64,000 nucleotides of DNA from Orientallactaga sibirica (GCA_036365145.1 JAEOAD010001279.1:17651-81650), one strand, 5' to 3'; numbered from the stretch's first letter, positions 1-11,330 are shown. Notes: a model not told the origin generated them from the sequence alone. A program made the numbers and translations.

Positions 1-48
1 ATCAAGTATTATCTTTTTAATTTCCTATAAGAATATTATCTCCTGGAT

Positions 49-262
49 TTGGAGAGATGGCTCAGCCATTAAAAGCTCTTGCTTGCTAAGCCTGATGGCC
101 CAGATTTGATTTCCCAGTACCACATAAAGCCCGATGAACAAGGTGGCCCACGCTTCTGAAGTTCATTTGCAGTAACAGCAGTCACTGGTACATCTGTACT
201 ACTCTCTCTGTGTTTGTGTGTGTGTGTCTCTCTCTCAAATAAATAAAACATTTTAAAAAGAC
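49..262 (+). repeat. tRNA-derived SINE (dominant family of the window)
   Basis: Type description for the family. A tRNA-like head with an A-box-like stretch and a B-box-like GGTTCGATTCC near base 50-70 is followed by a conserved body (ACATCTGGAGTTCGTTTGCA, then GGAGGCCCTGG), a CT-rich run and an AATAAATAAA tail. This is the organisation of RNA polymerase III SINEs of the B2 type. This copy is diverged, with a TG/CT run before the tail. About 35 further copies occur on both strands. Confidence 0.85.
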
Positions 263-348
263 TATCATTTCCTAACAGAAATATAACCAATCTTGTACAG
301 ACATAGTAATATTGACTCACTAGGTCATGCTTAAGAAAAGTAAAATCT

Positions 349-540
349 GGGGGGCTGGAGAGATGGCTTAGCGGTTAAGGCACATGCCTATGAAGCCCAA
401 GGATCCAGGTTCGATTCTCCATGTCCCACGTAAGCCAGGTGCACATGGTGGCACATGCATCTGGAGTTTGTTTGCAGTGGCTGGAAGCCCTGGCCTGCCC
501 GTTCTCTCTCTCTGTTTCTAATAAATAATTTTAAAAAAAT
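349..540 (+). repeat. tRNA-derived SINE, first of a tandem pair
   Basis: Head, body and AATAAATAA tail are all present. It is flanked by AAGAAAAGTAAAATCT-like direct repeats (333-348 and 551-565), the right one also being the left flank of the next SINE. Confidence 0.85.
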
Positions 541-565
541 CTTTAAAAAAAGTAAAGTAAAATCT

Positions 566-790
566 GGGCTGGAGAGATGGCTTAGTGGTTAAGACGCTTG
601 CCTACAAAGCCAAAGGACCCAGGTTCAATTCCCCAGGACCCATGTAAGCTAGATCCACAAGGGGACACATTCATATGGAGTTTGTTTGCAGTGGCTGGAG
701 GCCCTGGCATGCCCATACTCTCTCACTCTCTCTCTCTCTTTTTCTTTCTCTCCCTATCTCTCTCAAATAAATAAATTAATTAAATTTAAA
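566..790 (+). repeat. tRNA-derived SINE, second of a tandem pair
   Basis: Full-length copy with a long CT-rich run and AAATAAATAAATT tail. The target-site motif AAGAAAAGTAAAATCT recurs at 791-806. Confidence 0.85.
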
Positions 791-806
791 AAGAAAAGTA
801 AAATCT

Positions 807-1205
807 AAAATTTATAACCAAAATGGAGAAAGTGAATATCTACTTATTTTATAATTATCATTATTTCTTTGTAAACCTCTAACCTCCACCTGGTGGCAAT
901 GCAGGCCTAATATTCACCTTCAGGGGCGGCAGCCCAGTGCAGAGACCCTGACTCACCCAGTCAGGCAGAGGGACATGGACTGAAGTAGGACTTGGCTCTG
1001 GTATGGGGAGGCCTGGTCTCACAGACCTCAGCTGTGGCCACCGCACGTGCCACCCTTGGTTTCTCCACCTGTGTAGTGAGACCAGTCTCAGCTGTGGCTG
1101 TGCTAAGGGTGGAGAAAGGTAACATTTTGAAGCTTTCTGAGTGAGCACAAATTAGAGGGCGGCATGTTCCTCCATTTTGCCACATTTCAGCATCCTACTC
1201 AGGTT
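807..1205. other. no feature seen
   Basis: Single-copy looking sequence without recognisable repeat or convincing ORF; the minus-strand ORFs here are short and lack codon or family signal. Confidence 0.5.
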
Positions 1206-1273
1206 TTTTTTTTTTTAAACAAAAACATTTTTATTTATTTGCAAGCAGAGAGAGGCAGAGAGAAGAGAGAAAG

Positions 1274-1321
<48 letters not shown>

Positions 1322-1443
1322 CCTGCCCTGCAGCTGCTGCAAACTCCAGATATATGCACTGCATCTGGCTTTATGTGGGTACTGGGGACTCCAACTTGGG
1401 TCGTTAGACTTAGCAGGTGAGCACTTTAAACACTCTCCAGCCC
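1206..1443 (-). repeat. tRNA-derived SINE with (GA)n run
   Basis: Reverse copy ending in CTCTCCAGCCC (the head). The internal pyrimidine run has become a pure (GA)n microsatellite at about 1277-1319. Confidence 0.85.
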
Positions 1444-1763
1444 AAGATTCAGGTGTTTTAATGTTATATTGAAAGCTTCAGTCAATACAATGTGATACAG
1501 TAAGTTGTTTCTGTTTACAGACAATAGAATGTAATAACATGTCTGAACAGTCCAAGACAGCCATTGACATAGTTAGTGTCACCATTAAGGAACATTACAA
1601 GGTGGTTGATATGAATTATTATATCTGACTCAGTACACATATTTTTATACAGATGGAAAAATCACGACAACATTGTACAGAAGATTGCATTTAATATATG
1701 ATGTGGGCAAACGGCAGGAATAATAAAAATAAATATGAGAAAATGATCAAAACACTGAAAATA
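1444..1763. other. no feature seen
   Basis: AT-rich spacer between SINEs, no ORF or repeat recognised. Confidence 0.5.
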
Positions 1764-1945
1764 GGAGCTATAGAGATTCCTCTGTAGTTAAAGACATTTG
1801 CTTGTAAAGCCTGCCAATTTAAATTTGATTCCCAGTCCCTAAAGAAAGCCAGGTGCACAAAGTAGCACATGCATGTGGAGTATGTTGGCTGTGGCAAGAA
1901 GCTCTGGTTTGCCCATCTCTCAAATATACAAGTAAAAATATATTT
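1764..1945 (+). repeat. tRNA-derived SINE, degenerate
   Basis: Head is recognisable (TTTGATTCCCAG B-box region, GCACATGCATGTGGAG body) but strongly diverged. Confidence 0.7.
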
Positions 1946-1968
1946 CTTTTTACAAAAAGCACAGACAG

Positions 1969-2190
1969 GCTGGAGAGGTGGTTTAGCAATTACAGTGCTT
2001 GCCTGAGAAGCCTAAGGACCCAGGTTCAATTCCTCAATACGCACATAAGCACATGATGGCATATGTATCTGAAGTTCATTTGCAGTGGCTAGAGGCCCTG
2101 GCATGCCCATTCTCTCTATATGTCTATATCTTTAAAGAAGAGAGAGAGAGGCAGAGAGAGGGAAAAAGAGAAAGAAAAAAGGGAAAGAAA
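1969..2190 (+). repeat. tRNA-derived SINE with purine-rich tail
   Basis: Head starts GGCTGGAGAGGTGGTTTAG; the tail region is GA-rich rather than AATAAA. Confidence 0.8.
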
Positions 2191-2199
2191 TAAAAAAGG

Positions 2200-2874
2200 G
2201 TTAAACAAATGAAAGTATGTTACATGTATCTAATGATACAATTTACCCTAAAGCTCTCAATGTTTTACAGTTTCAAAACGTTGGAACCAAGTCAAAGTCA
2301 GTTGATGGCTTTGAGCTGAGTGAGGAAGTTCAGGTACCTTGAGGCAGCAGGCCAGAGATCAATGCCAAGAAGCCACCTGTGAGAACCAGAGTGTCTCCAT
2401 TATTTAACTCTGATTGCCATTTTACAATCGTAACTCTCTGATCTGTTTCCCAGGAGTGATCCAGGCCACCCATCCCAGTTGTCACTTTCTTGACATCCTC
2501 AGTTCTCACTTCCCTGAAATGGCCCAAATCACCCATCCAATTATCACATCCCTGTAGTGGCCCAAGCTCCAAGGAAAGGTGGACAACCTGCAACGAAAGA
2601 GTTCCATGGCCCCACCGCCCCATTAGTACCCCCAGTCTGTAAGAGAAATTGCTTCTGACGTTCCTGGTCAGAGCCCAGCTCAGGCTTTCCCAAATCAAGA
2701 CCGTCTCAGCTGTTGAGCCAAGTCTTCCCTCCTCTTCCAATTCCTGCATTTTTTCTAACATTTCGTGTCAAAACCCAGGACAGGTGCTCAGAGCAGGCTT
2801 TTGTGCTGGGCAGGTTTGGGGCATGAGGCCAGATGCTTCAAAGATGCCCCAGTGTAGTAAACTTTACAAAATGT
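2200..2874. other. unassigned sequence
   Basis: Mostly unique sequence. A 143-codon open frame on the minus strand (2330-2761) has no recognisable domain. The interval has a weak internal repeat built on GGCCCAA and CACCCATCC, so the open frame is probably fortuitous. Confidence 0.4.
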
Positions 2875-3030
2875 GTTTTTGTTTTGTTTGGCTTCTTAAG
2901 GCAGATCTTGCTCGAGCCCAGGCTGATCTGGAACTCAATCTGTAGACCAAACTGCCCTTGAACTCACAATGATCTCCCTACTACAGACTTCTGTGCACTG
3001 GGATGAAATATGGGAAGCCCCCTACCTGGC
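2875..3030 (-). repeat. B1-like SINE, degenerate
   Basis: Reverse B1 body (AGCCCAGGCTGATCTGGAACTC, CTTGAACTCACAATGATC) with many substitutions. Confidence 0.6.
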
Positions 3031-3380
3031 TCATAGAATTTTTATAGTAACAGAACCAAGAAAATGATAAATGAGGCATTCTAAGTCCATTCATGGACAT
3101 CAAGTCAGTGTGCAAAGCATGGAAGGCTCTTCCACAGGCATCAGAGGTTCTGTGACACCATCCTTAGCTTAAGGGCTGGTGGAGCCTAAGGCCCCATTTG
3201 AACATTTCCACAAGAATTTTACCAGATAGCAGAATGTTAGATCAGACACAGAATCGGGCCATGGATGTCTACTTATGGGACTAAAGTTAACCCAAGATAA
3301 ATTGGTTCCAATTCCATCTTTTCAGAACCACCGAGTTTCTAATCTTTCAGCTATGTAGGATATTTAACACAGGCATAACT
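3031..3380. other. no feature seen
   Basis: No repeat, RNA gene or credible ORF recognised. Confidence 0.5.
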
Positions 3381-3480
3381 TTTTTTTTTTTTTTTTCCCT
3401 GAGAACTTGTGCACAAATCCAGGGCCTCACACGTTACAGGTAGACAAGGAATCCACACAACTAAGCTATACTTCCAGCCT
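3381..3480 (-). repeat. ID-like SINE
   Basis: Read on the minus strand it is an ID-type tRNA-Ala-derived head (GGCTGGAAGTATAGCTTAGT, then GGCCCTGGATTTG) followed by an A tail, seen here as poly-T at 3381-3398. Confidence 0.65.
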
Positions 3481-3663
3481 GGATGAAACATTTGAACGGC
3501 AGATCTAGTAAAATGAGTGTGAATGGTGAGTGTGGAGCAAGGCCAGAGAGGCATGGGCATGGCCAACAAGAGAGCTAAGAGGGCTTCCCTAAGCCTAAGG
3601 TGGAGAAGGTTGGATGGGCAGGGTTCTTTAATGGTTTCTCCTTCTTTAGGAGTCAGTGAGTTA

Positions 3664-3750
3664 AGGCTGGGGAGCAGACCTGCAATAAAGCACCTGCTGG
3701 GCTTGTACGAAAGCCTGGTTTCCATCCCAGCAGCACAACAACAAAAGATT
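3664..3750 (+). repeat. ID-like SINE
   Basis: GGCTGGGGAGCAGACCTGCA head, GGTTTCCATCCCAGCAGCAC B-box region and an A-rich end. Confidence 0.55.
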
Positions 3751-3957
3751 GTTTTCTAGATTAGGAAGCATAAAAGGCAGTAGTCCATGTGTAATTTAAG
3801 AAGATATGTTCCGTAACGTTCTGCAGATGCCTGACGCCATAGATGGTACCTAACATTTGTACTTCATTTTGATTAATTGACACCACGAGAGATTACCAAC
3901 AGTAACTAACAAAAAATCACATAATTACAGAAAGAAATTGTGATGAACAGTTAAGAA

Positions 3958-4072
3958 CCAGATTGTGGTGGATCATATTTTCAATTCCAGCACTTGGAAG
4001 CCTGAAGAATGATGATCCCAGGGAGTTCCAGGTCAGCCTGGGCTGTACTGAGACTCTACCTCAGAAAGTGGC
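3958..4072 (+). repeat. B1-like SINE, degenerate
   Basis: TTCAATTCCAGCACTTGGAAG and CAGGTCAGCCTGGGCTGTACTG are B1 landmarks. Confidence 0.65.
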
Positions 4073-4147
4073 CTTTCTTCACAAGGAATTGGCTCATAGG
4101 CATACAGGTGGGAAAGAGATATTATTTGTTGCCCACACTGGGTCCTG

Positions 4148-4227
4148 AGCTGGGGTTTTGGCTCAATAGTTTGCAGAGCATGAGTTCCATTCCTAGCACT
4201 GCAAAAAAAAAAAAAAAAAAAAAAAAA
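4148..4227 (+). repeat. ID-like SINE with long poly-A
   Basis: GAGCTGGGGTTTTGGCTCAA head, ATTCCTAGCACTGC, then about 26 A residues. Confidence 0.65.
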
Positions 4228-4502
4228 TTAAACTCCTTGTTTCCATCTACATCTGACCTGAGCCATTCTGAATGTCAAAGCAGATCAACACATAACTGAA
4301 AGATCTTGTTCCTGGCTCTTAATTTTTATTGGTCCGTCTTCCTTGTCCTTCAAGCCCCTAATAGCCTCATCACCCTATCGTCCTCCAAGTAAGAGACACC
4401 ATTGTTTAAAGGAGTTCTAGCTCATAGGCCTATGTAGGAATTTCAACTCAGGATGAGGATCATGAAATTATTTCAAAGTTCTTGTTGTGTTGAATTAGGA
4501 GG
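4228..4502. other. no feature seen
   Basis: Unique-looking spacer. Confidence 0.4.
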
Positions 4503-4514
4503 TGTGTGTTTGTG

Positions 4515-4548
<34 letters not shown>
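4503..4548. repeat. (GT)n microsatellite
   Basis: Nearly pure dinucleotide run. Confidence 0.9.
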
Positions 4549-4849
4549 GGCGGTGACATGCTGGTACCTCTTAAATCCCACTGCTCTGTTCAAAACCAAG
4601 ACATTCATCAGAAATTATTTAAGAGACTTTCAGCCTAGTTTGTGGAGTAGCTTTGCTAGTTCAGATGAAATGAACTCATGGTGTTTGTCAGCATACAGAA
4701 GCTGTTTATGAACCTTGCATATTTCCATTTGATACCTTACTATATCCTTAAAGATAAATTAAGTCATTCAAATGTAACAATATGACATCATGGGGCAGTC
4801 CTTTATAATGAGTAAGCACAGTAACATTATACAATTTTAGGGAATTTTT
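4549..4849. other. no feature seen
   Basis: AT-rich spacer leading into the 115-bp satellite. Confidence 0.4.
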
Positions 4850-5755
4850 GGTAAGTGTGTGTAGAGTGTGTGTGGTGTCTTGCATTAGGTAGAGTGTAGT
4901 GCACGTGTGTTTATGTAAATGCTCTCACATCGTGAGCCTGCATGTGTGATCAGAAGAGTTTTTGGTAAGTGTGTGTAGAGTGTATGTGGGGTCTTGCATT
5001 AGGTAGAGTGTAACGCACGTGTGTTTATGTAAATGCTCTCATGTCGTGAGCCTGCATGTGTAATCAGAAGAGTTTTTTGGTAAGTGTGTGTAGAGTGTAT
5101 GTGGGGTCTTGCATTAGGTAGAGTGTAACGCACATGTGTTTATGTAAATGCACTCACATCGTGAGCCTGCATGTGTAGTCAGAAGAGTTTTTTGGTAAGT
5201 GTGTGTAGAGTGTGTGTGGTGTCTTGCATTAGGTAGAGTGTAACGTACGTGTGTTTATGCAAATGCACTCACATCGTGAGCCTCTTGTAATCATAAGAGT
5301 TCTTGGTAATAGAGAGTATGTGGGGTCTTGCATTAGGTAGAGTAGTGCACGTGTGTTTATATAAATGCTCTCACATCATGTGTCTGCATGTGTAGTCAGA
5401 AGAGTTCTTGGTAAGTGTGTGTAGAGTGTATATGGTGTCTTGCATTAGGTAGAGTGTAGTGCACGTGTGTTTATTTAAATGCTCTCACATCATGAGCCTG
5501 CATGTGTAGTCAGAAGAGTTTTTTGGTAAGTGTGTGTAGAGTGTATGTGGAGTCTTGCATTAGGTAGAGTGTAACGCACGTGTGTTTATGCAAATGCACT
5601 CACATCGTGAGCCTGCATGTGTAATCATAAGAGTTCTTGGTAAGTGTGTGTAGAGTGTGTGTGGTGTCTTGCATTAGGTAGAGTGTAACGCACATGTGTT
5701 TATGCAAATGCACTCACATCATGAGCCTGCATGTGCAGCTGGATGTGAACTATAG
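4850..5755. repeat. 115-bp tandem satellite, eight copies
   Basis: Units begin with GTAAGTGTGTGTAGAGTG at about 4850, 4965, 5080, 5195, 5306 (degenerate), 5411, 5526 and 5640. Spacing is 115, 115, 115, 111, 105, 115 and 114 bases. Each unit carries TCTTGCATTAGGTAGAGTG, a GCACGTGTGTTTATG segment, CTCACATCGTGAGCCTGCATG and an AGAAGAGTTTTT end. Copies differ by few substitutions, so the array is young or homogenised. No frame stays open across it. Confidence 0.92.
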
Positions 5756-5907
5756 ATGGCCTTCTGGATCACTCACGTTTGTTTTCCCATGAGATGGTAT
5801 CTCGTTTTCCACCTGGAACCACTGTTTTTGGTTAGTGAGCCCCAAGAATTCTCAGGCCTTCCACCACATGGACTGTAGTTTCAGAAGTATGTGGTCACAC
5901 CCAGGTT

Positions 5908-6127
5908 TTTAAAAAATATTTTATTTTTATTTATTTGAGAGATGAAAGAGGGAGAGAGAGAGAGGGGAGGGAGAGAATGGGTGCACCATGGCGTCCAGCC
6001 ACTCCAGATGAACTCCAGATGCATGCACCACATTGTGCATCTGGCTTATGTGGGTACTGGGGCATCGAACCGAGGTGCTTTGGCTTTGCAGGCAAGCACC
6101 TTAACTGCTAAGCCATCTCTCCAGCCC
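5908..6127 (-). repeat. tRNA-derived SINE
   Basis: Reverse copy, flanked by CACACCCAGGT on both sides (5897 and 6127), a clear target-site duplication. Confidence 0.85.
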
Positions 6128-6136
6128 CACACCCAG

Positions 6137-6235
6137 GTATTTTTGGGGTTCTGGGAATCTAACTCAAGTGGTCTCAGGCCCTCGAGCTTAAAAGCAGTGA
6201 GCATTCTCAATGGCTGAGCCATTTGACTAGCTCAA
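6137..6235 (-). repeat. SINE head fragment, old
   Basis: Reverse tRNA-like head (GGCTGAGCCATTTGACTAGC end) without body; diverged. Confidence 0.45.
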
Positions 6236-6319
6236 ATTCTTTATAAAAAGTACACTATTCATTGTACTTTAGTCTTCCCAGGGTACGGCTTATCTTCAGT
6301 CCTTAAGAATCCATCTCTG

Positions 6320-6490
6320 GGAGCTGGATAGATGGCTCAGCAGTCAAGGCACTTGATTGCAAAGTCTAACAACCTGGGTTTTTTTCCTAGTGCCTATGTA
6401 AAGCCAGATGCACAGTGTCACATGCATCTGGAATTTGTTTGCAGTGGCTGGAGGCCCTGGTGTGCCTATAAATAAAAATAGTTTTAAAAA
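6320..6490 (+). repeat. tRNA-derived SINE
   Basis: Head, GCACATGCATCTGG-type body and TATAAATAAAAATAG tail; the CT run is missing. Confidence 0.8.
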
Positions 6491-7037
6491 GCATCATCTC
6501 TGTATACAGGCTTTGGTGGAGGTCATGGGGCAACAACAGCAGGTACAAATCACGGTGGGGTGTCAGGACCTTTCACCTTCTCTAGAGAGGTCTCTGACCA
6601 CCGTGCTGTGAACTGAACAACGTGGGCAGTACTGCAGCTTCACACTGAGCGGGGGCAGCACCCAAGCTTGGAAGGCACCAGCTCTGAAAATGTCCCTCTG
6701 ACAGCAGTGGCCACTGCTGGTTTCTGAATGAAGAACTTCTTATGACCTTGTCCCCAGGCAAGGACCAGACCCGATTAGAACAGAAAATAAGTAGCATGAG
6801 AAAAAAAAAATGCTCTTTTTCTCCTTTTTTCCTATTATTTAAAATTTCTTCTGAAATCCAAAGTAAAAAGACAAGTACTTAAGATTTATATGTAGAGAAT
6901 AATTCCTATGGGTCTATTCAACCTGCTGGTGGAAGATAGTAAGACTCACAGAATAAGGCCTCACAAGTACTTAACCTAGAAGTCATTCAGGGCTTGTCAT
7001 TTTGGGTTTATAGATCTCTGGGCACAGAAATTATGTA
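6491..7037. other. unassigned sequence
   Basis: Unique-looking. A short plus frame (to 6611) and an opposite 71-codon frame overlap it; neither has family features. Confidence 0.4.
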
Positions 7038-7043
7038 GCCCTG

Positions 7044-7657
7044 TGTATGGCACAATGCAGGACTGGCCCTAGCCCGACCACATGCTAAAAGAAACCAGCC
7101 CACACCCCTTGGGTTTTCTTACCAGGATGGCAGGTAGTCAATGACGGGTAAGACTCCTGAGATGGGGCAACCTAAGACAGGCACTGTCGCATGTGATGAT
7201 CCCTTGGGGCCTGGGTTCAACAATGGCTTGGCAAAGAACCATGCCTCCCAGGGTTGCCAATAATAAAAACAAAAAGGAGGATATGTATGGCACAATTCAG
7301 GCCTGGCCCTAGCCAGACCACATGGCAGAAGAAACCAGGAAGTGGCTTCTGTCAACATGGTGTCCTGTGCAGGCCTGGCGTGACAACAGCTACAGTACCA
7401 TGCTTGTGAGAAACCTGCTATGAGACAATCTCTCCGGAGACAGGCTGTCATTGGTCATAAAAAGGGGACCACCCCATACAATGATTGGCCAGCCAATCCC
7501 CTTAAAACCCCTACACATCCTTGAATAAACGAGTTTGAGCAGCTTGCCCTCTGCCACCCAACTCCCGAAGTCTGTGTTGTGACTCCGCGCTTCTCACACC
7601 CTACCAGGCAGAGACCCTGCCGTCCCTCCTGGGCTGGCCCTAGGAGGGACCCCAACA
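7044..7657 (+). mobile_element. solo LTR, same ERV family as the class I intronic provirus
   Basis: Starts TGTATGGCACAATGC and ends GGGACCCCAACA. It is flanked by a perfect 6-bp duplication GCCCTG (7038-7043 and 7658-7663), as expected for beta-like/class II elements. A second copy of the LTR start (TGTATGGCAC) sits inside at about 7284, preceded by the purine-rich AAAACAAAAAGGAGGATA. CCAAT-type ATTGG boxes and an AATAAA at about 7523 give promoter and polyadenylation signals. It resembles the provirus 3' end (27090-27822) but has only one copy of the about 160-bp upstream unit. Confidence 0.88.
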
Positions 7658-7751
7658 GCCCTGTTTCAGAAACTTTTAGAGTGGAATACACTGGTGAGTC
7701 TTTGACATATCTGCACAATATTTAGAAACCAAAGATAAGTATATTAAAAGG

Positions 7752-7994
7752 AACAGGCTGGCTGGTGAAATGGCTTAGCGGTTAAGGCATTTGCCTGTGA
7801 AGCCAAAAGACCCAGGTTTGATTCCCCAGGACCCACATAAGCCAGATACCCCAGGGGCTCAGGCATCTGGAGTTCGTTTGCAGGGGCTGGAGGCCCTGGT
7901 GAGCCTATTCTCTCTCTGTCTGTCTCTTTTCTCTCTCTCTGCTTGCAAATAAATAAATAAAATTTAAAAATTAAAAAAATTTAAAAAAAAAAAA
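7752..7994 (+). repeat. tRNA-derived SINE
   Basis: Full copy; AAAGGAACAGGCT on the left and AAAGGAACAGGCTT on the right form the target duplication. Confidence 0.85.
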
Positions 7995-8870
7995 AAGGAA
8001 CAGGCTTGGTATTTTCTGTAATAGAAAGGTAATTGATATTTTGGAACTGATTTGCAGAAGGCATGTGGAAATGTTTGAATCCTTGGTCTAAGAAACACCT
8101 TGCAGTACTCTAAGTAGAATTTAATGAGCCATTCTGGTCAGAGTTTGAAAGACTTAAAAGCAGAAAGAGCCACGAAGTTTGGCTTATGATAGGAAGAGAG
8201 TTTTGTCCAGACTGGGCAAGAAGCATTTGTGTGGGAGGCCTGCTGCAGCCTTCCCATGTCTTGAATACTTGCGCAGGGGCGTAGTGCATAAACGAACTGA
8301 TGTGAGCCTAAGGACATGGCATGGAAAGAAATGAAAGTTTCAGGCTGGCGACAGAACCTGTTAAACTGCAGTTGTTTGAGAGATTACCGCCACTGAGATT
8401 GTGCCAGCTGTTGTCCAACTGGACAGCAGAAAGAATGCAGTTTTGAAAGCAGAGGTCCTGAGTGCTGAGGGAGTGTGGTGCTCTTCAACGTCAGCCTTAC
8501 TAGAGTAACTAGAGCTACCCCCGCATTAACCAGTGTGGGAGCGTAGTTGGTATTACGTGAGTATACCAAATGCAAGAAGATGGGGCCAGTGGATTTGCCG
8601 TGTGGTTTGGTGTTTGGAAATTGCCAAGGCCAGGGTGAGGCAGGACTGTTGGTTGCCCCCGTGTGGAGACATGATGGAGCCATGAGGATGAACTGTGAGT
8701 GGCACTGGACACGCCGGCCAGGGCTGTAGACAGCTGGCAAGGAGAGATGCTGGTGCCAGAGAGATTGCTCCATGCACTTGCCCAGCTGGAGGGTGGAATT
8801 GGAACACCAAAGGATGAATCACTGCTTAGAAATGCTGGACTTGAACTACAATATTTTGGCCCTGTGTGAT
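7995..8870. other. possible old MaLR-type internal sequence
   Basis: No gene found. It directly precedes a MaLR-like LTR, and some phrases (TGGAGCCATGAGGATGAACTG) resemble MaLR internal sequence, but the match is from memory and weak. Confidence 0.3.
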
Positions 8871-9600
8871 AGTTTGAATGGATATCCCCCAATATATCCA
8901 GGATATTTTTGTATGTTTTTATGAGAGAGAGAAAGCAAGAGAGAGAGAGAGAATTGGCATGCCAGGGCCTCCAACCACTGCACTGAAATTCTAGAGATGT
9001 GTGTGACCTTGTATGCATGTGTGACCTTATACGCTTCTGTCACCTGTGCATCTGGCTTATGTGGAATCTGGAGAGTCAAACATGGGTCTTCAGGCTTTGC
9101 TGGCAAGGGCCTTAACTGCTAAGCCATGTCTCTTGCCCATATTCAGGATTTTATTAAACTCTGTAATTTAGATCTGTAGCCACCTGACTGGAGGAGGTGT
9201 CACTGGGGGTGGATCCTAGGGTCCTGCCCTCAGGTGTGGGGTGGGTTTAGAATTCCAGTTGAAAGATATGCCAAGTGCCAAGCTTAGCCTGCAGTTCCTG
9301 AAGTGTGCTTGCTTATGGTGCTGGGACAGCTAGTGGCTTTTTCACCCTCTGCTTGGACCTGTGAAAGGAGGCCAGCTTCTTCTGCCATTATGGAACTTCC
9401 CCTGCTTCCATAAATCCCTTCCTGCCATAACTGTGCCTGGTCTGGAAGTCCATCCCAGCGACATGTGCCTGACTGCTGCACCCTGTTTGTTGTAGGTCAT
9501 GCATTTGTTCAATCTTTCTTTGCAGTACAATCATATTCCATGTAAATTCTTACTCTGTGGCATTATGTTGTTTTGGTTTTACAGCTCACAGTTAGGAGAC
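8871..9600 (+). mobile_element. old MaLR-type (ERVL-related) LTR, interrupted by a SINE
   Basis: TGTGATAGTTTGAATGGATA at the start, then GTGTCACTGGGGGTGG and a downstream pyrimidine-rich part, match the general layout of mammalian MaLR LTRs. The SINE at 8903-9139 splits it, duplicating ATATCCAGGAT-like sequence. Confidence 0.5.
8903..9139 (-). repeat. tRNA-derived SINE with internal TGTGTGACCTTGTATGCA duplication
   Basis: Reverse copy. Its middle has three imperfect copies of a TGTGACCTTGTATGCATG-like unit, the segment that expands massively at 56575-57290. Confidence 0.8.
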
Positions 9601-11233
9601 TTTGGACTATGGAGAGTTTGAAGAATATTAGTATTAATAAAAAACTATGAGGACTTTTAAAGTTGGACTGAATGCATTGCATTTACATTATGTGTGATTA
9701 TGTTAATGGGGGACAGGGGTAGAATGTATTGGTTTAAAATTAGAGGTTACCCATAAACTCTTGTGTTCTGAATGCTTGCTTCTCAGCTGGTTGTGCTTTG
9801 GCAGGTGGAGCCTTGCTGGAAGAGTCCTTTTGTTGTGGGTGGGCTTAGCGTTGTAATCGTGGGGCTCCCTGCTTCTATGATTGCTCCCCATGAGTCCATC
9901 TTATATGCATGCACACCCAGGGCCTCCTGTGTCTATGAAAGATCCCCGCAATCAGAGCCTTGGCGTGAAAATCATTGGCTCTGAAGAGAGAACACACTTA
10001 GAGAAGAAGAAAGGAGACCTGCCTCCCTCATGGACCCTGAAATTGGGTCTGGCACAGTAAAGTGCTTGAGCTTGAGCAGTCAGAGCTGAGGCCCCTGGAG
10101 CCGCTGGCACTGGGGCTCCTGCATCTGTTTCTGCCTCTGAGAGCTCTCAGAACTGTTGGATCTTGGGGTGCTGGACTCAAGGGCCCCTGAGGCCACTTGT
10201 TCTCTAGGCCCTGACTTGTTACTGCCTTTACAGAGTGGGAGCAGCTCTCTGCCATGACTTGCTTCTACTGGACGGCCAGGCCAACTTTAACTGGACTCTT
10301 TTTGCCTTGGAAGAGACCCAGCAGAACGTGCTGGCTAGCCTCCTTTGGCTCCTGCTTCAGGGGAGACACCCTGCTGCTCTGGCTCCTGATCTACGGGACA
10401 TGCTATTGCTCTGGTGGCCCAGGTCCTGCTTCAGTGCCCCCTAATTGGCATTCACAAGCCTGTCCGGGATTCAGAGCTGTAACTCTCTCGGGTTCTATTA
10501 AACAGCACAACTCACTTTCACCAAGAGTGAGAGTTGTGACACTTTGTGCCCTTGTCCCTGTCAAACCTGTGCCACCTAGAGTCCAGTTCTCTTTCAAGTT
10601 GTTATATTTCCATGGAAATAAGTTCTCATTTGTTCACCATTTTCACCATTGCAGTCCATCCTCTTCTTTCAGTGGATTAACAGTGATCCCAAAAGAACAG
10701 ACCATTTCATGACTAGTAATTATCTGCTCCATTGGGAAGTGTGAGCACCTTGGGAAAAAGTGAAGAAAAGCAAGGGAGATAGGAGAGTCTAGGTTGAGGA
10801 AAGTGACCACTTTAACAGGGTGGTCAGGATAGTTTCTTTGAGAAACAAGTTTGCACAAGGACTGTGGGATTGAGGAAAATGCAGATAGGATCTCTGGATG
10901 ACGAGTGGTCCAGAAACAAAGAACCAGCAAAGTGGTAAGGAGAGGGTTACCAAGGTGGAGGAATAGGGCTGGCAAAGTGGGAGGAGTCTAACGTCCTAAT
11001 CTCAATTTGGAAACACAAGAAATATGAATAAAAAGGCAATACAACATCTGGACATGAGAATTTATGAGCTACACCATTTGGGGTCTTTCATTTACCTCTC
11101 TCAAGTGAGGGTCATTAGACTTGAGCATCGCAGACCATTGTAGGCTGAGCTGTGAACCTTTGGCTCCCTCAGGTGAGTGCACATGGTCTTTGATAAGATC
11201 ACTCAGCAAACGTCCATGGCTATGTTCCAACTT
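9601..11233. other. unassigned sequence
   Basis: Long interval without recognised young repeats. Overlapping frames at 10235-10975 are open on both strands and show no family motif; none is supported as a gene. Confidence 0.4.
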
Positions 11234-11330
11234 GTTTAGAAGCCAGGCTGTGCATGCCTGTAAACCAAGCTATGAAGTGGGCAAACATACAGACATTTGT
11301 GGGGCTCACTGGTTCGCCAGTGTAATAAGA
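11234..11330 (+). repeat. old B1/B4-like fragment
   Basis: AAGCCAGGCTGTGCATGCCT followed by TAAACCAAGCTATGAAG resembles the left part of B1-related SINEs. Confidence 0.4.

Noticed and set aside
349..430. tRNA genes
   Set aside because: A- and B-box-like heads belong to SINEs with bodies and A-rich tails; no cloverleaf with proper acceptor stem is apparent.
2330..2761. 143-codon minus-strand open frame
   Set aside because: No recognisable domain, no splice context, weak internal repeats; chance frame.
4850..5755. CRISPR-like direct repeats
   Set aside because: Repeats are contiguous 115-bp units without unique spacers, in a mammalian genome.
10235..10712. Open frame of 152 codons
   Set aside because: Overlapped by equally long frames in other phases and strand; no motif.
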